A DNA stretch of 64,000 nt from Xenorhabdus ehlersii (GCF_003610465.1 NZ_RAQI01000002.1:372001-436000); one strand, 5' to 3'. Positions 56,287 through 64,000 are shown, counted from the first letter of the stretch. Numbers and translations are program-made. Notes: generated by a model not told the origin, from the letters alone.

Positions 56287-57183
56287 TTAATTAATCAGCA
56301 TTTTTGAGAACTCATTAATCATGCCGACATCAACAGGCTGACCACTCAACTGACTGGCACGGGAAACACCGCGCAAGTATTTGAACAACCGTCTGGCATT
56401 CCCCTTACAGGCGGTAAACAACGCCTGGCGGATATCATCCCCCTCAATCTCAGGCAACAGACTGCGGGCAATGTCCTGAATATCAGCCTCTGGCAGGCTG
56501 TCCCCCATTGGCAGGGCAAAACCGACGCGACTATAAAGCTGCTTGTACTCGCCGCGCGTCCCTTTCAGGTTGAGTATCAGGCGTGGCATGCCCGCCAGAA
56601 CGATACCGACACCGGATTTATCATGGATACGGCGCAACGTTTCCAGTGCGCGGTAAGGCAGGTTCTCCGCCTCATCCACCAGGATAATCCGCCCCGAACC
56701 GCGCAAAGCTGTAATGCACGCTTCACTCATATCATGCAGGTTGCCACGGCGATTAACGCCCAGACGGCTGCACAGCTCTTCCAGTATCACGCGGGCGGTA
56801 TAGCCAGGATCAGCCTCAATCAAAATGGCATCACACTGCTGTCTGGCATATTCCCGCATGACCATGGTTTTACCCATCCCGGCATCGCCGTAGATCACGT
56901 TGATTTCCCCGTCCATATGCGCCAGACGACAAACCTCTAACCCCTTGCGGGCGGTATAGGTTGCAATAAATGTGGGTTTCAGATGGCGTACCTTTTCCCG
57001 GTCACGCTCACGGCGGATAAACTGCCCCAGTTGGGTTTCCAGTGTGGCGGTATCGCCCACGTATTTACCCTGTAGATACTGGTTAATCATGGCGGTGCTG
57101 CGGCCAATGCCCCGTGCCACCTGCGCTTGTGAAAACCCTTTTTCGTCCATTAATTCCATCAGTTCTTGAACAAGAGACATCAT
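56287..57183 (-). CDS. Transposition target-capture ATPase (MuB-like)
   Basis: A 298-aa AAA+ ATPase like Mu B, which binds target DNA, gives target immunity and stimulates transposase. An N-terminal HTH (FSQAQVARGIGRSTAMINQYLQG) is followed by Walker A GDAGMGKT (99-106) and Walker B IILVDEAENL, with a C-terminal helical domain. It begins 14 nt after the transposase stop. Confidence 0.93.
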   Translation of the reverse strand: MMSLVQELMELMDEKGFSQAQVARGIGRSTAMINQYLQGKYVGDTATLETQLGQFIRRERDREKVRHLKPTFIATYTARKGLEVCRLAHMDGEINVIYGDAGMGKTMVMREYARQQCDAILIEADPGYTARVILEELCSRLGVNRRGNLHDMSEACITALRGSGRIILVDEAENLPYRALETLRRIHDKSGVGIVLAGMPRLILNLKGTRGEYKQLYSRVGFALPMGDSLPEADIQDIARSLLPEIEGDDIRQALFTACKGNARRLFKYLRGVSRASQLSGQPVDVGMINEFSKMLIN

Positions 57184-57197
57184 AACCCCCTAAAATA

Positions 57198-59234
57198 TTA
57201 GTAATTTCCGGCATCTTTCATATGCTGCTCAAATTCCGTTTGCAGGAAGGAATAGCTGCGGTTCGGTAATGCGGCTGTTTCTGGCACGGGAATAAATCCG
57301 CCAAAGTCCGGCAATGGCTTAGATTCCAGAACAGGCCGTGCCTCCGCCTCAATCTCATGGCGCTTATCCTCAACCCGTGCCAGGCGGCGGCTGCGGCGGG
57401 CTTCCACGGCTTTCGCCATCGCCGTGGTGGGTACAGCGGCGACCTTGTTGCCATTCCAGATAGCGGTGCAGACATAGCGACCATCCATTCTGCGGATGAT
57501 GACTTCCCCGGCATCATGAATGTCGTAGGCCACCCGCACGCTTTCGCCATCCACCTGGATAAGATTTTCCGCAAAATACTGGTTATTGTTGAACTCCACC
57601 CAGCCACGCTGGGCGATACGGGTGACCTCCGGCATAAACATCTCGCGCAGTTCAATCTGGGTCAGGTATTCGATTTCATCCCCTTCGGTTTCCAGCACCA
57701 TTTTGCGGTAGACTGCCGCCGTCATGTGGCGCCCGTTGTGTTTGGGCAGCTCACTGTGCTCATGCCGGGTGTTGTAGTGCTCAACTTCCTCCTCAATCGC
57801 ATCCAGCAATTGCTGCCATGTTGGCAGTTTTGCCAGTGCAGCCTGTTGCACAGCATTCAGTTCCCGTTGGTTTTCCTGCGCTTTGACCGCAGAGAGTATC
57901 CGGCGGTCAGTGACGCGCACCGATTCCGGATCAGCCCCCAGCCCGTTATAGGTCTGGAATTTCTGCGCAATACGCCGGGGGATCACCGCATTCAGGCGTT
58001 CGATAATGCCGCGTGCCTGCGGATTGCCGGGAATACCCGTCATGTGGTCAATACCCATCCGGGGAAAAATCCCGGTGATATCGGCATCCAGTGTTTTGTT
58101 AGTCTGGCCGCCCCCGTTATCGGAGTAGACAAACAGCGGTTTACCGTGATGCTTCATGGCATGGCGATACGCCGAGGCCACCGCAATCGTACTTTCGGAC
58201 AGATCCAGCGACCAGCCCACCACATAGCGGGTACGGCCATCCAGCACCAATGTCAATTCCGGTGTAAATGGACGCCCGTGAATGGGGTGCGCCACTTTCA
58301 AATTCATGCTCTTACCATCGCTGATCCAGCAGCCATTCACCGGCATCTGTGACCAGTCCCGTTTCTGGTAGGTTTCCAGTGCACGGGCAGCGGAGCCGGT
58401 GAGACGGCCACGGGCTTTTTCCCGCTTCGGCAGTTTTGCCATCAGCCGGCGTACCGCATCATACGATGGCTGCGTTTCCAGCATGGGGGGCTGGTCAGCG
58501 TAGAGCTGCTGCCATTCCTCGCAAAAGCTGCGGTAGGCCGCCTGTAATGACGGGCCATTCACATTACGATAATGCGACAGGAACATAGGAAACCATTGCA
58601 CCTGCTCCGGCTGGACTTCTTTATTATGACCGGGTGACAGTAAGGCCAGCCGTTCATCGCCGTTATTGGTGCTCTGGTATATCGTCACCCACTCCTGCAA
58701 GGCACGGGTGCCAACGCCGCGACGGCGCCCCTTACGGGCATTGGCACCGTCAGCGGCTGACTGTAACGCACTGGGTAACGTACCCTGGCGTGACCCGTCA
58801 GAAAGATACTGTACCGCCGCCGAACGGGACATCCCTGCATCCCGTAAGTTCAACACCTCCAGCGCCAGCAGGGCACGGGCATCTGCCACCTGCCGTTGCT
58901 GATCGGTCAGGGATGACAGTTCGCGGGTGAGCAGTGCCGGACACTGGCGCATTAACTGCAATTCCTCCAACGGGCGCACGGGCTGCGCCACGGGGGTATT
59001 GATCGCATCCTGATTAACGGGGTGTGCCAGCACGGCCGCAAAATACTGGCGGCGCACGGCCTCCCGTGCAACATCCGGTAAACAATCAATATGGTACTCC
59101 ATCGCCTTACTTCCCTGACGCTGGCGAACAAACTCAGGGTTATCCCCGGTTAACCGGTTCAATGCCATACGCATCCCCTGAACCGAACCGGGCAATGCAG
59201 GCAATCCTATTAACTCATTCGCTGTCAGAAACAT
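57198..59234 (-). CDS. DDE transposase (MuA-like)
   Basis: A 678-aa transposase that integrates and replicates the phage by transposition. The N-terminal Mu-type HTH (ANELIGLPALPGSVQGMRMAL) is followed by further end-binding domains, the DDE core with D306 (WISDGKSM), D372 (VYSDNGGG) and E412 (GIIERLNAV), and a beta-barrel and C-terminal tail that contact B and ClpX in Mu. Start at the ATG 59234 (AGGA 7 nt upstream) rather than the GTG at 59240. It overlaps ner. Confidence 0.95.
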   Translation of the reverse strand: MFLTANELIGLPALPGSVQGMRMALNRLTGDNPEFVRQRQGSKAMEYHIDCLPDVAREAVRRQYFAAVLAHPVNQDAINTPVAQPVRPLEELQLMRQCPALLTRELSSLTDQQRQVADARALLALEVLNLRDAGMSRSAAVQYLSDGSRQGTLPSALQSAADGANARKGRRRGVGTRALQEWVTIYQSTNNGDERLALLSPGHNKEVQPEQVQWFPMFLSHYRNVNGPSLQAAYRSFCEEWQQLYADQPPMLETQPSYDAVRRLMAKLPKREKARGRLTGSAARALETYQKRDWSQMPVNGCWISDGKSMNLKVAHPIHGRPFTPELTLVLDGRTRYVVGWSLDLSESTIAVASAYRHAMKHHGKPLFVYSDNGGGQTNKTLDADITGIFPRMGIDHMTGIPGNPQARGIIERLNAVIPRRIAQKFQTYNGLGADPESVRVTDRRILSAVKAQENQRELNAVQQAALAKLPTWQQLLDAIEEEVEHYNTRHEHSELPKHNGRHMTAAVYRKMVLETEGDEIEYLTQIELREMFMPEVTRIAQRGWVEFNNNQYFAENLIQVDGESVRVAYDIHDAGEVIIRRMDGRYVCTAIWNGNKVAAVPTTAMAKAVEARRSRRLARVEDKRHEIEAEARPVLESKPLPDFGGFIPVPETAALPNRSYSFLQTEFEQHMKDAGNY

Positions 59235-59236
59235 AA

Positions 59237-59476
59237 TCACATCCTACGTTTATATGAGTAACGACTGGGCCAAATATGCTCCGGGGTGGTTTCCAGAACA
59301 TCCGCGATGATTTTTTCGCCTTTCGGGTAAGAACGTGAAAGGGCATTTTTTAATGTGTCAGGGGCTAACCCTGCCAATGTTGAAAGCTCCCTCATTGTGA
59401 AACCGGCTTTGTGTATAGCTGCCACAATATCAATGCGATGCCAATCAACGGGAATTACCACTTCATTTCCATTCAT
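59237..59476 (-). CDS. ner: Ner-like early DNA-binding regulator
   Basis: A 79-aa Ner-family protein with an HTH (FTMRELSTLAGLAPDTLKNALSRSYPKGEKIIADVLE) and the end TTPEHIWPSRY, both typical of Ner. In Mu it represses both the early and the repressor promoters to favour lytic growth. It is the first gene of the early operon, divergent from c. Confidence 0.93.
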   Translation of the reverse strand: MNGNEVVIPVDWHRIDIVAAIHKAGFTMRELSTLAGLAPDTLKNALSRSYPKGEKIIADVLETTPEHIWPSRYSYKRRM

Positions 59477-59504
59477 ATTTCGACTACCCTAAAATATTAT
59501 CTAC

Positions 59505-59529
59505 GCGGATAATCCGCTGGGGTTATCCG
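59505..59529. promoter_or_regulatory. Operator candidates between ner and the repressor gene
   Basis: GCGGATAATCCGC (59505-59517) is an almost perfect palindrome, and CGGATAA at 59506 recurs inverted as TTATCCG at 59523-59529. It lies in the 181-bp divergent gap that must hold the early and repressor promoters. Confidence 0.65.
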
Positions 59530-59657
59530 TCTGGATATAGTATTGATCCAAATTGAACTCACGTAAAGCAAAAAAACCACTTTCTTTTGTCTTTTTGAGT
59601 TTATTTATCTCAATATGGCAAAATAATTTTAATATCAATTAGTTAGGTGAAAGGAAA

Positions 59658-60293
59658 ATGAGTGCGGTAAAAACGGAGAAACTTTCTTTTCTTCCCAAGG
59701 GAAAAGAAACTGAAAAAGAAACTTTTAAAGACCGATTGAAGCTGCTGATAGGTAAGCGAAGTGTAAGGGCAGCAGCAAAAGATTGGGAACTATCTGTATC
59801 AACTTTGAACAATTATCTTAATAGAGGTACTGAGCCGACTTTAAGTGTAATAAATACAATATCTTCTATTGAGAACATTAGTATAGATTGGCTTGCCAAT
59901 GGCACTAGAGAAGTCGCTGACCCTATTGCCTCGGGCATTGTTGAATCGGTCAATACTGATATATCAAAACAAGAGTTAACTCAATTAAAACAGGCTTGGG
60001 ATATGGTGTTTGATTCTATAGAACCTAATGAAGCCAGTGAATTATTAAAGTATATACATAGAAATGGAGTTGTTAGCATCCTCAATAGAGGACAGAAACA
60101 AACATTGCAAGATGCAATTGAGGACACTATTGATTCCTTGCCTATCAGAGACACATTAAAACAAGCAATCAAGGTTGCTCTACCTGGTAATGAAGCACTC
60201 GACAAAGAGATTTTGCGTCGCATTAGCAAGAACGAAGGAGACGTGGAACCTGAAACTGGTATCGTTCAGGCGGTAAATAAAAACGCAGGGTGA
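59658..60293 (+). CDS. Phage repressor (c-like), XRE-type HTH
   Basis: A 211-aa repressor on the opposite strand to the early genes. The N-terminal HTH (VRAAAKDWELSVSTLNNYLNRG, then IDWLANG) is of the phage repressor/XRE kind. The C-terminal part is helical and lacks an S24 peptidase domain, so RecA-stimulated self-cleavage is not expected. GAAAGGA precedes the ATG. The gene is AT-rich compared with the late genes. Confidence 0.88.
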   Translation: MSAVKTEKLSFLPKGKETEKETFKDRLKLLIGKRSVRAAAKDWELSVSTLNNYLNRGTEPTLSVINTISSIENISIDWLANGTREVADPIASGIVESVNTDISKQELTQLKQAWDMVFDSIEPNEASELLKYIHRNGVVSILNRGQKQTLQDAIEDTIDSLPIRDTLKQAIKVALPGNEALDKEILRRISKNEGDVEPETGIVQAVNKNAG

Positions 60294-60325
60294 TTATGAT
60301 ATTTCATACCTGATCAATCACCCTG
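60286..60325 (+). terminator. Hairpin at the repressor gene end
   Basis: CAGGGTGATT (60286-60295) pairs perfectly with AATCACCCTG (60316-60325) and includes the repressor stop codon. The tail is T-rich but broken. Confidence 0.65.
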
Positions 60326-60363
60326 TAAATGTTGTTTAAACCCTCTCAAACTATGATCAAAAC

Positions 60364-60514
60364 AGTGCAGAATTAAACGCATAAAATAACAAAAATTATC
60401 AATTCTCTCTGATTAGTGCAAAATCGCCTCTTATCCCTATACCTCAATCATATCAAGGCTTTTCGGCCAATTCCCTATCTTTTTATTTAGTGCAGAATTG
60501 ATCACCTCCCCACA
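60364..60514 (-). repeat. Prophage left end (Mu attL equivalent) with three transposase-binding-like sites
   Basis: AGTGCAGAAT at 60364-60373 and 60489-60498 and AGTGCAAAAT at 60415-60424, all in the same orientation. The outermost starts 16 bp from the terminus, mirroring the other end. The stretch has no gene. Confidence 0.8.
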
Positions 60515-60518
60515 CGTC
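60515..60518. repeat. Target-site duplication, right copy
   Basis: CGTC just after the right prophage end, matching 26919-26922. It is the first host sequence of the interrupted lhgO. Confidence 0.8.
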
Positions 60519-60585
60519 ACCGGCAGCCACAGCTTCTATGGAGATTGGCAGGGAAATTGTGAGGCAATATTTTACTGAACTGTGA
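60517..60585 (+). pseudogene. lhgO: 3' fragment of lhgO separated by the prophage
   Basis: Reads SPAATASMEIGREIVRQYFTEL and a TGA stop, which is exactly the C-terminus missing from the upstream lhgO part (family block NAPSPAAT). It has no start and is not expected to be translated. Confidence 0.9.
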
Positions 60586-60603
60586 GGAATTGGTATGGCT
60601 TAA

Positions 60604-60637
60604 ACTGACAGATACCGAAAAAGCGGTAACTGTCAGT
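60604..60637. terminator. Hairpin after lhgO and omptin gene ends
   Basis: ACTGACAG (60604-60611) pairs with CTGTCAGT (60630-60637), and an inner TACCG pairs with CGGTA. It lies between the original lhgO stop and the convergent omptin gene, so it was probably the terminator of both. Confidence 0.7.
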
Positions 60638-60655
60638 GATACGATTATAAGAAAA

Positions 60656-61600
60656 TTAAAAATGGTACTGTAATCCAAGATCGATACTGTAGTTTCGGTT
60701 TTCAATTCCGATAGAATTATCACCTAAATCTTTGGTGTTGCCAGCATCATAATCGATAAGCCTCGTTTGACCTTTACCTTCGCGATATTTATTCCAGATA
60801 AACGCCGTATACACCTTCGTATTTTGAGTCAAATAATAACCAGCATCAATGCTGGCACCAATGTAACGTACCTTATCAGATCGCTGAGGAAGGGTTAAAC
60901 GACGCATATAGTGCTCGTCGTTGCCCCAGGCTTTTACCCACGGACTATATTTTAGTAAAAGGTTAAATTCAAAATCCTGATAACGATACTGTCCAGCTAA
61001 TCCAATATAGGGTAGGCTATATTTTTGTTTATAGCCAACTCCGGCCATCCCGGCAGGAAATTCGCCGATATTAGCACCATTATCATAGATATAATGACCA
61101 CCATAAGCCGTCCAACTGAAACGTGTTTCCTGGTAACCTAATACCGCCCCTAATTTGTAATTCGATTGTTTAATTAACCAACCTGCGGCATTTAAATCAA
61201 ACTCATTAGCATCGTTTAGGGAAGTATTTGAGCTGGATGACCAATGAGTCCAATGATTCTGGTTTACATCCAACCAATCGTAGTCAACCATTTTGCTATC
61301 ACGTGACGATAATCTGACCCAACCACCCGCATTCACAGTTAGCCTGTCAAGGGGATCCCAGGAAACTTTGCCTCTGGCAATCAGAACATCGCCAATTTTC
61401 CAATTCAATTGACTGCTTTTGTATTTTGGATCTTTGGAATATCCATAGAGATGCTCGTTAGATTCTCCTTTTAGCCAACCAAGCCCAAGCGAAAAAGATA
61501 CACTGCCATCGTACCAATCCAATTGTGATAGAGCAGGTGCTGCCATGATCCCAAAAGAAAAAGTCAACAATGGAGTAGCTATCAAGATTTTTTTCATCAT
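60656..61600 (-). CDS. Omptin family outer-membrane protease
   Basis: A 314-aa omptin (OmpT/Pla/PgtE kin), a ten-strand barrel aspartate-histidine protease facing outward that cuts between basic residues and needs rough LPS. Catalytic pairs are D106/D108 (MVDYDWLD) and D228/H230 (GNDEHY). The signal peptide ends near MAAPA, and the C-terminal residue is F (LQYHF), as for barrel proteins. The ATG at 61600 has AAGG 9 nt upstream; a frame from 61666 adds a non-signal extension. It may degrade host antimicrobial peptides; that is family knowledge. Confidence 0.93.
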   Translation of the reverse strand: MMKKILIATPLLTFSFGIMAAPALSQLDWYDGSVSFSLGLGWLKGESNEHLYGYSKDPKYKSSQLNWKIGDVLIARGKVSWDPLDRLTVNAGGWVRLSSRDSKMVDYDWLDVNQNHWTHWSSSSNTSLNDANEFDLNAAGWLIKQSNYKLGAVLGYQETRFSWTAYGGHYIYDNGANIGEFPAGMAGVGYKQKYSLPYIGLAGQYRYQDFEFNLLLKYSPWVKAWGNDEHYMRRLTLPQRSDKVRYIGASIDAGYYLTQNTKVYTAFIWNKYREGKGQTRLIDYDAGNTKDLGDNSIGIENRNYSIDLGLQYHF

Positions 61601-61846
61601 TATTAATAACCTTATCAGAGTGTAAATTGAATTTTCATAATTTCTGTTACCCTGATAGCTATCCACAACTAGAAGAGATAATTTATTTAACTATCAATAA
61701 CAGAAATAATAATATCTTTGGTATATTACTTTTATCGTTATATGCTTATAGTTTAAGATTATACTCTTTTAGCTATTTTTCATTTTTTAGGTAAATTTTT
61801 TTAACTAAAAATTAAATTCATTGGATTTAGTTGCATAAAACTCAAC

Positions 61847-61866
61847 GGCCTGCTACAAAGCAGGCC
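61847..61866. terminator. Terminator after the HutD/Ves gene
   Basis: GGCCTGCT (61847-61854) pairs with AGCAGGCC (61859-61866) around a 4-nt loop, 34 bp after the stop of the minus-strand gene. Confidence 0.7.
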
Positions 61867-61899
61867 ATTAATTATATTAATTTTCAATGATTATCCTAT

Positions 61900-62469
61900 T
61901 CACCCAATCGGACGCAAATCAACCCACAATAGCTGGCTATCCGCAATCAACGGCTTAATTACCCCTTCTCGTATATCCGGTAACCACCATGCGCCTTGAC
62001 CAAAAGCAAGCTGGACACAATTCGCTCCTGTCATTTCCCAACGTCCTTTTAAAACATAAAGTACACCACTGTGTGATGTTGGCAGTAAACGTTCATCAGA
62101 AATAACTGAAATCTCAGAAGCCCAACATGAACGGCGAGTCATGATATTGAAACACTGAACAGGACCATCCAATAATTCCGCATGGGCCAAAATATCACCC
62201 GAAAAGTTAAATGGCGTCATCTTTTTCACCAATTCGTGCTCCAAAAAGCCCGGACTGGTCAAGCGGACTCCCTTTCCTTTTAATAAAACGATTGAGCATT
62301 CAATATCAGGGAATTGCCCTAATATTCCACTTTGATGGACAGTCGTAAAACAGGCTCGCCAGGCGAAATCATCAGACACAGGCCAGCAAACAATATCCCT
62401 GGTTTCGCCCTCCCCTCCAGACCATTGTACTCTTGGCAATGTCGCATAATCGAAGCATTTCATTTTCAT
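61900..62469 (-). CDS. HutD/Ves family cupin protein
   Basis: A 189-aa HutD-family protein (E. coli Ves is the closest known enteric relative). Conserved segments are WSGGEGETRDI, FAWRACFTTVHQSGILGQFPDIE, and GVRLTSPGFLEHE; the fold is a two-cupin barrel. GGGAG lies 5 nt before the ATG. Role unknown: linked to histidine use in some bacteria and to cold stress in E. coli. No hut genes are in the window. Confidence 0.85.
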   Translation of the reverse strand: MKMKCFDYATLPRVQWSGGEGETRDIVCWPVSDDFAWRACFTTVHQSGILGQFPDIECSIVLLKGKGVRLTSPGFLEHELVKKMTPFNFSGDILAHAELLDGPVQCFNIMTRRSCWASEISVISDERLLPTSHSGVLYVLKGRWEMTGANCVQLAFGQGAWWLPDIREGVIKPLIADSQLLWVDLRPIG

Positions 62470-62968
62470 GCCACTCCCTCACCACTTTTAAATTTTGTTT
62501 ACAGTGCTAAAAGATAACCAGTGTCAACTTGTTAACAGGAACATTGGCAAATAATTTCCCCTACGACAATATTGAGATAGTTGAAATGTGATTGATTACC
62601 CGCATTCTCTTAAGAGCATGTTTACGCTCCCTTAATAAGTTGTACAACATTGAGGTGAGAAAAAAATATCCAAGTAATCTGAGCCGGGAATCGTTCGAGC
62701 AAATAAACAAATCGCAAATAATACCCTCCCTAACGTATTCACTTATTTTAGCGCCGTCCTAAAACCCTCTCTGCGGCACGCTCTTCTGTCAATCACTGGA
62801 TTGAGTGGTTTACATTCTCCGCAAGATTTTGGTTATATTGGCTCACGCCGGGAACTTGAACTTATTACTCATAAAATCAATGAATTATTAAACATATCAC
62901 TCTCACAAAATTCACTCATGTCATTAAAAAATCTAGGATAAATAACAATTTTTCTTGAATAGTAAATG
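62470..62968. other. Gene-poor region with a possible gene remnant
   Basis: About 500 bp. The only structure is an open plus-strand frame without start at 62678-62941. The first 200 bp show nothing beyond AT-rich DNA that probably holds the promoter of the HutD/Ves gene. Confidence 0.5.
62678..62941 (+). pseudogene. Startless open frame, possible 3' remnant of a lost gene
   Basis: 88 codons open from after a TAA at 62675 to a TAA at 62939, with no ATG, GTG or ribosome-binding site near the beginning. The product reads ...SAVLKPSLRHALLSITGLSGLHSPQDFGYIG then SRRELELITHKINELL and is not recognised. Protein-like composition suggests a decayed gene, but chance cannot be excluded. Confidence 0.35.
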
Positions 62969-62990
62969 TGATAATGATTATCATTATTAT
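62969..62990. promoter_or_regulatory. Fur box
   Basis: GATAATGATTATCATTATT at 62969-62987 matches 17 of 19 positions of the classic Fur consensus (GATAATGATAATCATTATC). It lies 37-58 bp before the P19 start codon, so iron repression of the operon is expected. Confidence 0.88.
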
Positions 62991-63026
62991 CAATAACTAT
63001 TTGCACAATAACAACGAGGTATCAAA

Positions 63027-63581
63027 ATGCGTATCGGGATGAGTGTCGCGGCAACGTTACTGGGAGTGGTATCAACATCGGCTATGGCGTTGGAATATCC
63101 TCTGGGGAAACCGGTTATCAAAAATGGCATGGAGATTCAAGGGGTTTACTTGCAACCGATCACCATGTCGATGGAAGGCAAACATAAAATGCACCATCTG
63201 GCGGCTGAAAAATCCGATATTCATTTGGAAGCGGATATTCACGCAGTCGAAGAGAATCCAAATGGTTTTGCCGAAGGGGATTGGATCCCATACCTGAAAG
63301 TCGATTATAAGGTTACTAAATTAGATGAGCCGAAAAAAACACAATCCGGCACATTTATGGCAATGGTCGCTAGCGATGGTCCTCACTATGGTGAAAATTT
63401 AAAACTGAATGGTTATGGAAAATACCGGGTGGAATATCGTATTTCTCCACCAAGTATGAATGATGAGGTTACATTCGGACGTCATATCGATAAAGAAACT
63501 GGTGTAGCAGCATGGTTTGAACCCTTTGATGTTTCGTGGGACTTCGATTACGCCGGAACAGGTCGCAAAGGCAGTTATTAA
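63027..63581 (+). CDS. Periplasmic iron-uptake protein, P19/FtrA (FetP) family
   Basis: A 184-aa P19 (Tp34) family protein with a signal peptide ending TSAMA. P19 proteins bind Cu and Fe in the periplasm and feed an Ftr1-type iron permease. Family features include YPLGKPVIKNGMEIQGVYLQP, the metal-binding EGKHKMHHLAAEKSDIHLEADIHA, and GPHYGENLKLNGYGKYRVEY. GAGGT precedes the ATG. First gene of a Fur-box operon with a cupredoxin gene next. Confidence 0.92.
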   Translation: MRIGMSVAATLLGVVSTSAMALEYPLGKPVIKNGMEIQGVYLQPITMSMEGKHKMHHLAAEKSDIHLEADIHAVEENPNGFAEGDWIPYLKVDYKVTKLDEPKKTQSGTFMAMVASDGPHYGENLKLNGYGKYRVEYRISPPSMNDEVTFGRHIDKETGVAAWFEPFDVSWDFDYAGTGRKGSY

Positions 63582-63590
63582 GTTATTGAA

Positions 63591-63621
63591 AACAGCGAGC
63601 AAGAATAAAGCGCTCGCTGTT
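63591..63621 (+). terminator. Intercistronic hairpin between P19 and cupredoxin genes
   Basis: AACAGCGAGC (63591-63600) pairs perfectly with GCTCGCTGTT (63612-63621). No U-run follows, so it is more likely an mRNA-stabilising or attenuating hairpin than a full terminator. Confidence 0.55.
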
Positions 63622-63659
63622 ATTAGACATTGGACGTCACGCTCTCGTCGAGGTTTATC

Positions 63660-63998
63660 TTGAAATCGTTCATTTTCACTCTGTGCATCTCGGTCGTGTC
63701 GTTGATTTATGCGCCCATGACGATTGCGGCTGAAAAATTTACTCTTGAACTTGAAATGAATAACGGTGAGTTAACTCCACCGATATTAAGTGTGCCTGCG
63801 AAAACGCCCGTTCGGATCAAAATTCGCAATACCGGTACGGAGCCTGTTGAATTTGAAAGCACGCAATTGCGTAAAGAAAAAGTCTTGGCGCCCGGAGCAA
63901 ACTCAGTGGTGGTCATTGCACCGCTTAAACCGGGAAAATATACATTTTTTGATGATTTTCATCTCGCGCACCCCGCCGGTGAGATAATAGCTGAGTAA
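63660..63998 (+). CDS. Periplasmic cupredoxin-domain protein (FtrB-like)
   Basis: A 112-aa protein with an N-terminal signal (SFIFTLCISVVSLIYAPMTIAA) and a cupredoxin-like domain (FTLELEMNNGELTPPILSVPAKTPVRIKIRN, EFESTQLRKEKVLAPG, KPGKYTFFDDFHLAHPAG). In the FtrABCD systems of Bordetella and Brucella this protein oxidises or hands on iron between FtrA (P19) and the permease FtrC. TTG at 63660 is chosen because GAGG lies 6 nt upstream; a frame from 63630 has none. FtrC and FtrD would lie beyond the window. Confidence 0.85.
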   Translation: MKSFIFTLCISVVSLIYAPMTIAAEKFTLELEMNNGELTPPILSVPAKTPVRIKIRNTGTEPVEFESTQLRKEKVLAPGANSVVVIAPLKPGKYTFFDDFHLAHPAGEIIAE

Positions 63999-64000
63999 TC

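Larger units (their letters stand above)
26923..60514 (-). mobile_element. Mu-like transposable prophage (33.6 kb) inserted in lhgO
   Basis: The segment begins with TGTAGCG and ends with CCCCACA. Aligning the first 27 bases with the reverse complement of the last 27 gives about 20 identities without gaps. CGTC flanks both sides, and joining the flanks restores lhgO in frame. Gene order follows phage Mu almost one for one, from c, ner, A, B at the right end to tail fibre and gin at the left end, so the phage runs right to left. Late genes are visibly more GC-rich than the host, while the repressor and one cargo gene are AT-rich. All essential head, tail, lysis, transposition and regulatory functions appear intact, so the prophage may be active. 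Confidence 0.95.

Noticed and set aside
57357-58352. 331-codon plus-strand frame inside the transposase gene
   Set aside because: It is wholly antisense to a well-conserved transposase; GC-rich third positions create long antisense frames.
26923-60514. Tyrosine-integrase prophage or tRNA-site integration
   Set aside because: No integrase gene and no tRNA at either junction; ends and transposase are of Mu type.

Overview
The window looks like a chromosome segment of a Xenorhabdus/Photorhabdus-type enterobacterium (Morganellaceae). This is inferred from the gene order around hemA-prfA-prmC-kdsA and lolB-ispE-prs-pth-ychF, from protein similarity to enteric homologues, from AT-rich host DNA, and from a short inverted-repeat element typical of these genera. 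The species cannot be fixed from the sequence alone.

Left host part (1-26922). A YafY-type regulator (cut by the window edge) lies divergent to dauA, followed by a periplasmic retropepsin-like protein. The minus-strand operon hemA-prfA-prmC-sirB1-kdsA faces lolB-ispE-prs on the plus strand. After prs come two tandem autotransporter esterases of the GDSL/EstA type, ychH, pth and ychF. Then follow an AraC regulator with mdaB, a tiny secreted cysteine-containing peptide, an alpha/beta hydrolase, and a TAXI-type TRAP transporter directly coupled to lhgO (L-2-hydroxyglutarate oxidase).

Prophage (26923-60514, 33.6 kb). A near-complete Mu-like transposable prophage is inserted inside lhgO. Its exact ends can be read: TG...CA termini with imperfect inverted repeats, three transposase-binding-like repeats at each end, and the missing 3' end of lhgO resuming in frame just after the right boundary. 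The phage is reversed relative to the window. Repressor c, ner, transposase A and ATPase B are at the right. Then, moving left, come the early genes, gemA, mor, a low-GC secreted cargo gene, a second Mor/C-type activator, lysis genes with Rz/Rz1, terminase, head genes, tail genes, an invertible tail-fibre segment with gix-like sites, and a Gin-type invertase next to the left end. Four copies of a 17-bp motif lie upstream of the middle and late operons at constant distance from a -10-like hexamer; they are very probably the Mor/C-activated promoters. The tail chaperone pair carries a classic A AAA AAG slippery site.

Right host part (60515-64000). The orphaned lhgO 3' fragment is followed by an omptin outer-membrane protease, a HutD/Ves protein, a gene-poor stretch with a possible gene remnant, and a Fur-box-controlled iron uptake operon (P19-type protein and cupredoxin, FtrAB-like) that runs off the window end.
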